A stretch of DNA of 64,000 nucleotides from Hamiltosporidium tvaerminnensis. Taxonomy: Eukaryota; Microsporidia; Dubosqiidae. The translations under genes were made by a program, and so were the position numbers. A model generated the notes under the pieces. The model worked only from the letters and a program-made list of their open reading frames with translations, was not told the origin of the DNA and searched no databases. The first letter of the stretch is position 1; each line of letters begins with the position of its first letter. The stretch lies in assembly GCA_022605425.2 (NCBI GenBank), contig CM061247.1:607501-671500 (forward strand), given 5' to 3'. Of this stretch, positions 32,514-42,899 are shown piece after piece.

Positions 32514-32825
32514 AATAAAAAAAAACAATAAAATAAAAAAAAAAAAACCACCCAAAAAAAAAACAAAAAAACCCCCCACCCACCCCCCCCCCAAAATTAA
32601 AAAAAAAAAAAAAAAAAAATAAAAAAAAACCCTCTCTTTTTTTTTTTTTTTTTTTTTTATTTTTCCCAAAAAAAAAAAAAACCCCCCCCCCCCCCCCCCC
32701 CCCCCCTACCCCCCCCCCCCCCCCCCCCTTCACACCCTTAAACAAAAAAAAAAAAAAAAAAAAAAAAATAAAAAATTTTAAAAAAAAATACTTTTTTTTT
32801 TTCCCCACTTTTAAAAAAAATTTTT

Positions 32826-32868
<43 letters not shown>

Positions 32869-32999
32869 AAATATTTTATTTTTTAAATTTTTTAAAATTA
32901 TTTTTTTTTTTTTATTTTTTTTTTTTTTTTTTTTTTTAATCTTAAATTTATAATTATTTACTTATAAATCAAATTAAAATCTTTTATCTTTAATATTTA
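32302..32999. repeat. G-free homopolymer block
   Basis: The plus strand has no G for 698 bases. Order: nearly pure A (32370-32512), A with C runs, C runs near 32570-32592 and 32683-32728, A again, then T runs (32821-32862, 32902-32938). The minus strand is correspondingly C-free. It has no coding content; Phe-only open frames on the minus strand are artefacts of the T tracts. It may be real simple-sequence DNA, or a polymerase/assembly artefact where reads break down in homopolymers. Confidence 0.9.
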
Positions 33000-33159
33000 G
33001 AAATATACTTTTTAAAGAAATAAAATTAATTTAAGATTTAAAAATAATTTTGATTATAAATTTTTATAAAAAAGTATTATTTATATAAGTAATATATTAC
33101 CTTTTAAATTCTATAATTTTTACCTAATAAATACCCCTTCCTAAGTCTTAATTTCCTTT

Positions 33160-33432
33160 ATTTACTATTTCCTTTTGTAATCCTTATTACTCCTTTAAAA
33201 TGTTCTATTTTTCTTACCTTTTAATATTTCCTTTTGTAATCCTTATTACTCCTTTAAAATGTTCTATTTTTCTTACCTTTTACTATTTCCTTTTGTAATC
33301 CTTACTACTCCTTTAAAATGTTCTATTTTTCTTACCTTTTAATATTTCCTTTTGTAATCCTTACTACTCCTTTAAAATGTTCTATTTTTCTTACCTTTTA
33401 CTATTTCCTTTTGTAATCCTTATTACTCCTTA
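33160..33432. repeat. 59-base minisatellite
   Basis: CCTTTTGTAA recurs at 33171, 33230, 33289, 33348 and 33407, an exact 59-base period. Units share TTAYTACTCC, TTTAAAATGTTCTATTTTTC and TTACCTTTT. The base pair before ATTTCC alternates CT / AT between successive units, suggesting duplication as dimers. The plus strand is C/T-rich and poor in G. Confidence 0.92.
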
Positions 33433-33479
33433 AAAAAATAAATATTTAAATTCCAATTTAAAAACATATCCCTTTATAA

Positions 33480-33960
33480 AAAAACCTTATTTCTACTTCA
33501 ATTTATTTCTTTCTACTTCAATTTATTTCTTTCTACTTAAATTTATTTCTTTCTACTTAAATTTATTTACTTATCTTAAAAACAATTTTCTCCATTAAAA
33601 ATACTCCTTCTAATTATAAAACCATTCTTTCTATTAAAAACAAACCCTTCCATTAAAACTACCCCTTCTAATTATAAAACCATCCCTTCTATATTTAAAA
33701 CCATTCTTTCTATTAAAACTATCCCTTTTATATTTAAAACTATCCCTTCTATATTTAAAACCATCCTTTCTAATTTAAAACTATCCCTTTTATATTTAAA
33801 ACTATCCCTTTTATATTTAAAACTATCCCTTCTATATTTAAAACCATCTCTTTCTATATTTAAAACCATTCTTTCTATTAAAAAAAGTCCCTTCTATTAA
33901 AACTATCCCTTTTATATTTAAAACCATTCCTTCTATATTTAAAACCCCCTCTAAATTTTC
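33480..33960. repeat. 20-21-base minisatellites
   Basis: First come four units of CTTTCTACTTMAATTTATTT (20 bases). Then many units of about 21 bases built on ACTATCCCTTYTATATTTAAA, with variants lacking the TAT part. This continues to about 60 bases before the SFT2 start. The reverse strand reads as FKYKRDS-like repeats, which I take as accidental. Confidence 0.85.
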
Positions 33961-34013
33961 TTATCTTTAAGTTTTGATTGGTTAAAAAAGGAATAAAAAT
34001 GTTTGAAAAACAA

Positions 34014-34017
34014 CCCC
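34014..34017 (+). promoter_or_regulatory. CCCC start motif of SFT2
   Basis: CCCC three bases before ATG 34021. It decides for 34021 over an upstream in-frame TTG at 34003 and over the out-of-frame ATG at 34000. Confidence 0.5.
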
Positions 34018-34020
34018 TTT

Positions 34021-34569
34021 ATGTTACACAATGATCCGTTGAGGAAAGCATTTGAAGTCGATGAAAAGCCAAGATTTGATTTTAAAATACCAGTTTATTA
34101 CAGAAAAACATACAAAGAGTCTCGTTTCGTAGATTTAGAATTCTTTGGACTGAGTTACTATCAAAGAGCAGTTTGTTTTCTTATTTTCTTTGGATTAGGA
34201 ATATTTACATTTATATACAGCATGTTCAACATTTTAAGTGCATTTTTTAATCCTGCAAAATTTGCTTTTCCCTACGCTTTGTCCAACTTTTTGTTGTTTT
34301 CTATGATGGGATTTGTTTTGGGATTTCGAACATATTTGGGTGGTATTTTTCAAAAAGATAAACGGCCTTATACTGTCATGTTTCTGGCGAGTACTTTTAT
34401 TACGCTGTACAGTGCTATAAAAATACGAAGTTATTTTCTTAACTTTGCATTTGCTATACTACAGGTGACGAGCTTTGTTGTGTTTGTATTTACTTTTGTT
34501 CCAGGTGGTACAAAAGGACTTTCTGGTATTTCAAAGATGTTGTTTGCTAGATTTACACTGCTTAAATAA
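34021..34569 (+). CDS. SFT2: SFT2-family vesicle transport protein
   Basis: A 182-residue membrane protein of the SFT2/GOT1-like family, which acts in endosome-Golgi retrograde fusion. Its cytosolic N-terminus of ~50 residues ends in LSYYQRAVCFLIFFGLG. Four hydrophobic helices follow: AVCFLIFFGLGIFTFIYSMF, then ALSNFLLFSMMGFVLGF, then TVMFLASTFITLYSAI, then FAFAILQVTSFVVFVFTF. The NPAKFAFPYALSN loop before helix 2 and the VPGGTKGLSGISKML tail after helix 4 match the family pattern. The start is the ATG after CCCC. Minisatellites run almost to the start and an 80-base tandem repeat follows the stop, so this gene is boxed in by repeats. Confidence 0.85.
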   Translation: MLHNDPLRKAFEVDEKPRFDFKIPVYYRKTYKESRFVDLEFFGLSYYQRAVCFLIFFGLGIFTFIYSMFNILSAFFNPAKFAFPYALSNFLLFSMMGFVLGFRTYLGGIFQKDKRPYTVMFLASTFITLYSAIKIRSYFLNFAFAILQVTSFVVFVFTFVPGGTKGLSGISKMLFARFTLLK

Positions 34570-34599
34570 ATGAATGTCAATTGTTTGTTATTTTTTTTA

Positions 34600-34870
34600 T
34601 TTAAGAAATGTTGGTTTATAATATCTTTACTTGTTTTTAAATAATTACTAGTTAAGTCTTTAAAATTAATGTTAGTTAGTCATTTTATTTCTTTTAATGG
34701 TTTTAGTTGTCTTTCTTTAAATAATTACTAGTTAAGTCTTTAAAATTGATGTTCATTATTCGATTTTATTTCTTTTAATGGTTTTACTTGTTATTCTTTA
34801 AATACTTACACTCTAAAATTTTAAAATTAATGTTAGTTAGTCAATTGCAATGTTCCTCTTATTTGCTAAG
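34600..34870. repeat. 80-base imperfect tandem repeat
   Basis: About three units downstream of SFT2. AATAATTACT-type anchors lie at 34640, 34720 and 34801. Each unit has GTTAAGTCTTTAAAATTRAT and CATTTTATTTCTTTTAATGG; the third is diverged. Confidence 0.8.
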
Positions 34871-35509
34871 TTTACGATTATTTTATAATTTTAAAATTAC
34901 TGTTAGTTGTTTGTTAGTTAATACGTGGTTATAATAGAGGTGTTTAGAAACAATTTTCTTTTTAGAATAAAAATTTAACTAAAAAGGAAATTTAAAATTA
35001 TTTTTATTTATTTAAAATCTGAGTTACCAAGTTTTCTCTAGCTTTTAAATAATTTCTTCTACCATTTAAAATTTATTTTAAAAAATTATTTTGTCATAAA
35101 AAAAATAATTTAATTGCTGTAAACTTTGCTTTAGAAATTAAATTAAAGAAAGAATATAAAAAATGTTTTTTTAAATTTGAAATAGAATCAAATTATTATA
35201 AAATGTTTGGTTGATTTGTTTCTTTGTTAAACTTTGCTTTCTTTTTTACCACTTAAAGTTTTTATAAGATACATGATTATATGGATACGCTTTTATATAT
35301 TTTAAGTTAATCTATCATTTTGGATTCTTTTGTCTATAATTAAGAAAATAAATGATTTTAATTTTTGTTTACTTAGAGGTTTACTGTATATCTGATGGTG
35401 TTATTGTTTCTTTATGACTCGTTTATGTGCTTTCTTGTTGTTTGATATTTAGTTGTATTGTTTTTTGGTTTTTATAGACATTCAGTTCATATTTAAATTC
35501 TCTATTCTA
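34871..35509. other. intergenic, no gene seen
   Basis: AT-rich spacer. No ORF or repeat recognised. The part next to 35510 may be the lost 3' tail of the retroelement fragment that follows. Confidence 0.45.
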
Positions 35510-36130
35510 GCAAAATAAATGGTTTCGAATGTTTTTATGGCTCTATCTGCTGCAAGTATTATTCGATTATTACGCATACTTAGAAAGTTTTCTTACAACA
35601 CTTTTATATAGTATTTACTTATAATGACATCTCATGCTGTAAAATGTGAGCTTATTACAATACAAAACATATTAAATAAACCAAGTATTTATCAAAGAAG
35701 TCATATTCTTTGGTATTAAAAATTTGAAGTGAATCTTGAGAAGCAATTCCGACATAAAAAAAGATAAGGAATGTGATATCTTATTTCAGACAATAACATC
35801 TAATCTATTTTTCCAATTTTTGATATCTGTTTTTGTTCAAATATTCACACCAAATTATTTCTTCTTAAGAATTTCTTAAATTAAACGAGTTATATTTCAG
35901 CTTTAAGCTTTAAATTTATTTAGAAGAAGTAGATATTGACACTGAGTCATCGGGTTTATAATATACTCTACAAAACTCCAAATATTTTATTAAAAATAAT
36001 TCGAAATAATTATACATTTATATCCTAGATATAGCAGCTTTAAGCTTAACTTGATTTGTTTTTCTTAAATTACTCAGGAAATCAGTATCCTTAATCATCC
36101 AATTTTTACCAATTCAGAATATCAATGAAA
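35510..36130 (-). mobile_element. decayed R2-like retrotransposon fragment
   Basis: Reverse-strand relic collinear with the endonuclease half of the LINE. Best matches are ATTTGAAGTGAATCTTGAGA (35723-), TTAAATTTATTTAGAAGAAG near 35910, and ATCCTAGATATAGCAGC near 36027, in the same order as copy 2. No frame survives. Limits are approximate. Confidence 0.65.
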
Positions 36131-36593
36131 CAAAAATATCTTTTCATACAATTATAAAATACTTGTATTAAATTATTATAGAACTGATATTTTGAATAAA
36201 TTTCGAAATTTTGTTTTTTTACAAATAATTGTTTGTTCGTTAATATTTAACTTGTAATTTATTTTATGATTAGAAGATATATTTAGCATTTTTCAATTGA
36301 CTATTATCCATATTCATTTTATATCTATTGTATATTTAAAAATACATAGTTAATAATGCGTGATTGGTCTAATCTATGCCTTATCAATTCATAAAAATAG
36401 TTTTATTCAAATGTAATTGACTGAAATCATTGATTATTTATTCTTATCTTAATAGTGCATAAAGATATTTTTATTTGGATGCTATGATTTATTGAAGCGT
36501 TTTTCCTATTTCTATCTTAATAGGGCATAAAAAATATTTCTCATATTTTTTTAGGAAGGATTTTATGAGGGTAAAATAAATATTGTTTTTTAT
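36131..36593. other. upstream region of Sec61-beta gene
   Basis: AT-rich. Two short similar segments (TCTTAATAGTGCATAAAGATAT near 36449 and TCTTAATAGGGCATAAAAAATAT near 36514) lie upstream of the gene. No ORF. Confidence 0.45.
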
Positions 36594-36599
36594 CCCCAA

Positions 36600-36863
36600 A
36601 TGAAGAGAATAGATTTAAGAAATCCAAATAAAAATGTGCAAAAGAAGAATCAGACACTTATGAAATTGTTAGACGAACAACCCAACTTATTTAGTATAAG
36701 TCCTGTACATGTACTAGTTATATCTCTTATTTTTATAGGAACTGTATTTTTGTTACATCTGTATGCAAGATTTGGTGGTAAATCAGGCGGAATGCAACTT
36801 TTTATATCTTTCTGTGTTTTCGTTGGATCAGTAGTGTTTGCTTATTTTATAAATAAAAGATGA
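36600..36863 (+). CDS. SBH1: Sec61-beta-like translocon subunit
   Basis: An 87-residue protein. Residues about 45-70 (SPVHVLVISLIFIGTVFLLHLYARF) closely match the tail-anchor of Sec61-beta/Sbh1, including the PV-x-VL start and the FLLH core. The preceding cytosolic part is short and basic. Sec61-beta is the small non-essential subunit of the ER protein channel. Unusually, a second hydrophobic segment follows (MQLFISFCVFVGSVVFAYF, residues ~65-84) after a GGKSGG turn; normal family members end soon after the first helix. The start is supported by CCCC at 36594-36597. If the second helix is real, the C-terminus would face the cytosol. Confidence 0.75.
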   Translation: MKRIDLRNPNKNVQKKNQTLMKLLDEQPNLFSISPVHVLVISLIFIGTVFLLHLYARFGGKSGGMQLFISFCVFVGSVVFAYFINKR

Positions 36864-38261
36864 GTCCTTTGTTTTATTTATTATTTTTGTTAAAATATTA
36901 ATAATTTTGTAAAAAAATAGAAATTTAAAAATGTTGTTAATAAATAATTTTACAAATTATAGGTTTTTTAAGTTTCCAATGGACTTTTATGTTGTAAATT
37001 ATTCTTTTTTCACATAGTATACCCTTTTTGGTATTAAAAAAAGTTAAGTTTTTATGTTGGAATTTAGTTTAGACTGCAATTAGAATTTTTTAAAAAATAA
37101 TTTTTATATTCTGTATTTTATTGACATTTTTTATAAATTATGATTATTATGTGCAGTAAAGAGATATATTTGAATGCAGTTGATTGTTTCTTGCTCTTCT
37201 TCATTTGGTTTCATAATATATTTCGACTTACTTTTTATATCGAATCTATTGTTTAAACAAATAAGTATTTTTTTTAACTTTTTTTGTGTAAGAATTCTTG
37301 AATTTATGACTTCTTTAAATGAAATACAGAGTTTATAATGTAATTTCGGGGTATCTTGGGCAAATTCTTATTTCACCTGATGACATATCGAAACAGTTTT
37401 AGTACTCCGATTTTACATAAAACTTGTTCTGTTACAAGTAATTATTTTGAAAAAAATCTTTCGACTTCAAGTATTTGAAACTTTCCCTTGATATAATTTA
37501 AATAAAATATATTTAGATCAACTAATTTTGATATTAATCTAGTTTTTATCTCATAATTTCTCAGATATTAAAGTTAAAAAATATTTAAAAAAAACGTTTT
37601 TATTATACGCCGTAAACTAAAATTTAAATTAATTATAAAATCTAGCAACGAGTGAATCATTTATTTTATTAAACTCATTTATATTGTTCATATGATAGAT
37701 CGTTCGGAATCGATTTCTCTTTAAAATATTTATGATATTTACATCAATAAGTTTTAACAAATTTCTTCACTTGCAAACTAGAAATATAATTGTTTAATTC
37801 AATTTCTACTTTTTTGTAACTATTTTCATCGTAAAATAGAAACCAGTTCCTGCTTTCGGTCATAAATGCAACCAAAAAAAATTATCTAATATATAATTAT
37901 ATAGTTTAAATATTTACACGACTCAATTTATAACTTCTAGATCTGCCATATATTAAACCTTGATAATATTTTCTATCCGTATAGTGGTTTTATATCATCT
38001 GTCCCTATATTAAAATTTATGCCTTTTTGTTCGATATTTCTTCGTTTCTTTGAAAATGCAAGAGCTATGACTGAATAAATTTGTTTTTAACTTATATCTA
38101 GGCATGTTTCATTCAAATTTTGATTTAACTAAAAGCGATGCTTGTTGCATTCTTGCTTAATATAAAACTTATATAAATAAAGAATCTAGCATTATCATCT
38201 GACTAAAAACTTAATTGCTATGCCTAACCAAGCTTACAATATTAATTATGATTTAAAATTA
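36864..38261. other. intergenic, no gene seen
   Basis: AT-rich spacer with no intact frame and no match to the two repeat families. Confidence 0.5.
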
Positions 38262-38591
38262 TTAATATATTTTGATTAAATTTTTCGATAAGTAATAGAA
38301 GCATTTTTGGCCTTTACTTTGTTTCATCATCATCCTCGGTACTATAGCCCTGCACGAGCTTTGGACGCCTCCGGTGATATCGCCCACTGGTCTTTTTCCA
38401 GTGAGGTTGTTTATTTTTTCGGGTTTCATAATAAGGTGATTTTGAAGAATGGATTTTAAGCCCTTCGCCTTAACCCATCTTGGAGTACCAGCCCTTTTTA
38501 GTTGTTTCTTGCGATAATGAGAGAATACTTCAAGCCAATTCTGTTCCCGGCATGGTGGAGAACTTTTACTTTTTTTGGAATGAGAAAACAA
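38262..38591 (-). other. GC-richer unknown coding fragment
   Basis: A 109-codon open frame without an ATG at its beginning (it opens at TTG). It is basic and Cys/Gly-containing (SSPPCREQNWLEVFSHYR, then LTGKRPVGDITGGVQSS, then MMMKQSKGQKCFYYL). Base composition is distinctly richer in G and C than the flanks, and the richer zone continues to about 38990. The amino-acid choice is unlike the Asn/Ile/Lys-heavy genes here. I do not recognise it. It may be a fragment of another transposable element or a transferred sequence. It lies between a LINE relic and a family A copy, both on the minus strand. Confidence 0.3.
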
Positions 38592-39045
38592 TCTGTTAAT
38601 GATTAAGTACTCTAAATTTTATTTATGCGCTTTGGAAATCGTTATTTTGACTGGTTAGGTCGTTGAAGCAATGCAATTCTCTTTTATTCGAAGGATAAAG
38701 AGTGTATCAAATTCAAATGAAACCCAGTATTTTGCCATTATTTCGCATATTCCGACTATATACCATTCGGATAGATCTTGTTTCGCTATATAAATATTAC
38801 GAATATATTTTGAGGAGACGGAAGGCATTGAATTTCGTATTTAGCTAGGTTTATTCACCTCACCTCTCCAAACTTCGTCCCCTTTATTTTTATTTTCCAT
38901 TGGGTAGTGGTAAAATATCCCAGAAAAGCTCTGCGTCGCTAAATATTATGAGGGTAATTCGGAAGCAAAATGTATGTGTGTGTTTTATGACGTAAAAGTG
39001 TATTTCAGAAAATTTGGCGGGTAATTTATTAGCAACGTATATTTT
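38592..39045. other. GC-richer spacer
   Basis: Continuation of the compositional island upstream of the minus-strand fragment. It has stops in all frames. No known element identified. Confidence 0.4.
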
Positions 39046-39768
39046 TTTATTCAAAAAATATCACTTTTTTTACAAAATAGTGGCGATTCTTATAATGTAT
39101 CTGCTTTTATTACGCAGTTCTACTATAAAAATATAACAACACCTTCAAAATACTATCTGTATCCCCTACGATACCTACATAACAAAGCCTTCGATCTAAA
39201 AGGAGTTTAGAACCTAATCAATGAGCGAAGGGGTTCATGTATATGTCCGTTACATGAAGTGCAATCGTAGGTTGAAACCCAGGTTGGGCTCCCCAAGACT
39301 ATGCAGCATTCCCAATTACTCTACACTGTCTGAACGCAATAAACTTCTATCTAAGATATATTTGAGAGTGTTAAATAAAGTCCACTTAGAGAGTGCAATG
39401 TCAGACCAAAAAGTATAACCTGCTACATAGCTTTCCCGGCTTTAAATGTTTTTATTTTAATATTCCCAGACGCCAAGTCTTCTAACCCGAGTGTGAGTGT
39501 GCAAAGTTAGGTTTCCATGCTTTTACATGGCAATTACTTACATTTTTAGCTGCGGTCTGCAATCTAATTACATAAAAAACTACAAATAAATTTGTAAAAA
39601 AAGTTTTGCTATTTCGTAGACCTCTCCTATTTATACAAACTCCCATGGAATAACCAAAGATGCAACGTGGTTTTATCTCCACCAAACATCGAAAAAATTA
39701 TCCTGACATCAGTTTCACATACTCATTGCCAAACAGAAAGTTTTTTATGCGGTTATACTCTCTTCACC
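39046..39768 (-). repeat. family A dispersed repeat, copy 6
   Basis: Full-length reverse copy with good conservation (AAGATATATTTGAGAG, GTGGACTTTATTTAAC on the reverse strand, GATATTTTTTGAATAAA end). The presumed 5' end at 39768 lies 37 bases upstream of the ATG of the next gene on the other strand. Confidence 0.85.
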
Positions 39769-39804
39769 ATTTCAAGTAAATATAATATAAAATTTATCAT
39801 AAGA

Positions 39805-40547
39805 ATGTTTTTTGCTAAAGTTGAAGCTAAAAAAAAGTCTAAAGAAGCATTTAATTTTGACTGCTTGTTTCCAGAAAACTTAGAACAATATATAAAAAAT
39901 CTAGAACTTTTTTTTTATAAATATAGCAAGTGTAAAAATTTTCGATGCTTTTCTAGAAAAAAGGGTTTAAAATTACTGCTATCCTGGTTTTTGGTTTAAT
40001 AATTTTATTCTTGATATTCTGTGGTATCGGATATTCAAAGGCAAGTAAAATAATTAAAGAGTTTGAAAAAGATTTCAAAGAAATAGCCGAAACTGTTATA
40101 TTTGAAAAAATTGTTGATAAAATAAATGCATCAAACTCTGCACTATTCGATATAAATGATGACATCAACGATTTTTCAATTTTCAAGTTCAACAGTGAAA
40201 ATATTACCTATGGAAGATTTTTTGAAATAATGGAGAAGAAAAAACAGAAAGAAGTAAGTGAAATTCTTCCAAAATTGGAGATTTCAATTGCATATAAAAT
40301 AGATTACATGAAATTTTCTAAAGTTGTGGCTGAATTTGGTTTTTTCGCTAAATTCGGTTTTTGGTTTAAATCTAAACATGTTATACAAGATATCTACAAA
40401 TTTACCAATTTACTTTCGCATGCGTTTACAAATAGTTTTGATAAAAAAATGGCAACATATATCTTTTTACAATTTCTCAATGATAAAGAACTGAAAACAT
40501 ATAATCTATCTAAAAATATTGGCGAAAATAAATTTTTAATAAAGTAA
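39805..40547 (+). pseudogene. unknown single-pass membrane protein, frameshifted
   Basis: An ATG at 39805 (MFFAKVEAKKKSKEAFNFDC) opens a basic 50-residue segment, ending RCFSRKKGLKLLLSWFLV at a stop at 39997-39999. The neighbouring frame opens after a TAG near 39954 and reads KITAILVFGLIILFLIFCGIGYSK, a strong transmembrane segment. It continues as a polar ~170-residue domain (KIIKEFEKDFKEIAETVIFEKIVDKI, ...) to the stop at 40545-40547. A one-base slip within the A6 tract at about 39957-39962 would join the two parts into one single-pass protein of about 246 residues. I do not recognise the family. Either the gene is recently broken or the homopolymer length is misread. Confidence 0.55.
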
Positions 40548-42638
40548 AAAGCGTTTGTTTTTACGCCTTTAAAAATTGGTGGTATCGTATATACTTCAAC
40601 TGATTTCATAGTTTATATTTCTAAAAAAGTACTTCGGGATGCATGATGAATAAATATGATCGAAAGTCAGAATAAATGCGGGGTATTTTAGAACAAAAAA
40701 TAAAGTTTTTCAAGTTTTTTTGTTTTGATTTATTTTTTGAAACTAACCTTTTAAATTATTGAAATCTCAACTTTTTATTTTTTAGTTTGATTTATATGGA
40801 AAAGTATTTTTGTGTTTTAGAAATTATCTTTTATATTCTAACATAAGTTTTTTTTATACTTTAAAAAAGGAGATTGGTTGGTAGAAGCTCTAATATTATT
40901 TATATAAAATAATCTAGACAAAATGTGTGCTTAATTTCTTTAAAATTGATTTATATTTCAAATCCTCGCATTTTTATATTTAATTTATTCTTTCTGCCAC
41001 ATACTATGGCTTTATTGCATTCCTGTTAGTTTACACCGTGTTTTTTCTTTGCTTCTTGCTATTTAAATTAATGATGCTTTCGTTCTTTCTTATGTTTCAT
41101 TTCATAATTTTATATTGAATCAAAGATAAAATTTTGATATTATAGATGAACTGGAGCTCTTCCGGGGTTTTTTTACGTCTCGCATTTGCTCTCAAACTTA
41201 TCTCCAATTTTTGATCAAAATGGTTTGTTTTGACGGTTTTTTATACATTAGTTGATATTATTTGACAATTTTAGCCGAATTTTGAGTTATTTTTAAGAAT
41301 TGACTGTGTTGTCTGTTGAAGTTTTACTACATTTTTTCGAATATGTCTCTATCTATCCAGAAAACTTATAAATATAAACAAACCTATAGGTAAATCTACC
41401 TTCTTTTGTTTTTAAATTACAATAATTTGAAAAAATATTATTATTTATACAAGTTTTTTTCTTGGTTTATTTCAATTCCAAAAAAAAGTAAAAAAATAGT
41501 TTGTATTCTAATTTGTTTAAGCTTTAGTTTAGCTGATATTCTTCTTTCCAAATATCAGCTACATAAATAATTTTAATAAAATGACCTAGTTCAGATTAAA
41601 AGCGCAAGTTAAAATATTGTTAATTTTAGTTCAAATTTAAAACTATTCATCATGATGTATAATATAGCTTGGTGCAAGAATATTTCGCAAATATTTTTGA
41701 TTTTCCCCCAAATTTTCTGTGATACTACATTGAAAACACTTTATTTACCATTTAAATAGGTTTTATTCCGAGTATAATAAACAATCGTGTCATTTGAGAT
41801 GTAAAATATATTTAATTTGGAACTTAAAGAATATTTGCTACCAATTTACAAATAATTTGTATCTTTTTATAAATTGTATGATATTTTCTTTATATCTCGT
41901 TTTATAAAAAAGAAATTGTGAGTTTTCAATGTATTTCTGTTATTCTTCCTAACTCATACATATTCTTTATGAAATAAAATCATTCATCAGTGTAAGATTA
42001 CTAGTATTACAAACCTACCAAAATAAGTTATTTTGTTTGTCTAATAAATTTAATAAACTGAGATTATAAATTTTGCAATAAAAATTAAGTTCTAATGCGC
42101 TCATCAAATAAAATCATCAAATATTAATTTTCTGATACCAGAATAAGTAAAAATCGTAAGAACAAGTTTTTAAGTAAAACAACTCATGATTTAAAGCAAA
42201 ATTTCAAAATATGATAATTTACTTCACATTTAAATATTTCTTTTAATGCCATAACTTATGCCTAATATTCATAAAAATTTCAGATTATTTGATTTTTAAA
42301 AAAGATTTTTCCAAAAAATAATTTTTTTTTCTTCCTCTTTTTTTTTATTAAAATGCTTATTTACTAGAATTAATATTTTTTTCTCACTACTTATATGCTT
42401 TTTTTCTATAAAATCTTTTCATTTTTATTTCTGTCTAATTAAATATTATTTAATTGGAATATCAAATAATATGTGTTTACCATTGACAAGATTTTTATTT
42501 CTTTGATAAAAATTATTTGTCAAATCCAAATTAAATATAATGTATCATCTAACAACTTGTACCTTTTTACATGTTAGCCTAAGTTTATAATCTTACATTT
42601 TATTTTATAGATATAAATACTCTCAATATTACTAGTCC
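40548..42638. other. intergenic, no gene seen
   Basis: Two kilobases of AT-rich sequence without an ORF or recognisable repeat copy. A slightly GC-richer patch at 41150-41370 has no open frame. Confidence 0.5.
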
Positions 42639-42899
42639 ATGTCGAAAATAATTCAGCCATTACAAGCAATATATTATTTTCTTACAAATTCTATAAAAGT
42701 ACAGATATATGAAAAAGAAAGACCTAAAGTGTTTTATAACGGTATAATAATAGGATTTGATGAATATATGAACGTTGTTCTGGATTCAGAAGATGGAAAA
42801 AGAATGTTAATAAAAGGAGATGTTATATGTGCAATAGTTCCTGAAAAAGGACAAGATAGTATTATAAATGAGAATGAAATTGAAGCTACAGAAAAATAA
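42639..42899 (+). CDS. SNRPE: spliceosomal Sm protein E
   Basis: An 86-residue Sm-fold protein. Sm1 covers about 19-50 (IKVQIYEKERPKVFYNGIIIGFDEYMNVVL) and Sm2 follows (GKRMLIKGDVICAIVP), with RNA-contacting residues DEYMN and KGD. The PLQAIYYFLTNSIKVQIYE start and GFDEYMN..L are typical of SmE rather than the other Sm/Lsm proteins. The loop between the Sm motifs is short. SmE is part of the heptameric ring on U1, U2, U4 and U5 snRNAs, which implies that this lineage keeps splicing although no introns are evident in this window. The start lacks a full CCC (only CC at 42637-42638). Confidence 0.93.
   Translation: MSKIIQPLQAIYYFLTNSIKVQIYEKERPKVFYNGIIIGFDEYMNVVLDSEDGKRMLIKGDVICAIVPEKGQDSIINENEIEATEK

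Noticed and set aside
32259-32808. Phe-rich frames on the minus strand
   Set aside because: Pure artefacts of homopolymer T tracts.
33160-33432. Possible CRISPR array
   Set aside because: The units are contiguous 59-base tandem repeats without unique spacers, and the genome is eukaryotic.
33672-33869. FKYKRDS-type repeat peptide on the minus strand
   Set aside because: Translation of a 21-base minisatellite; no start context or codon signal.
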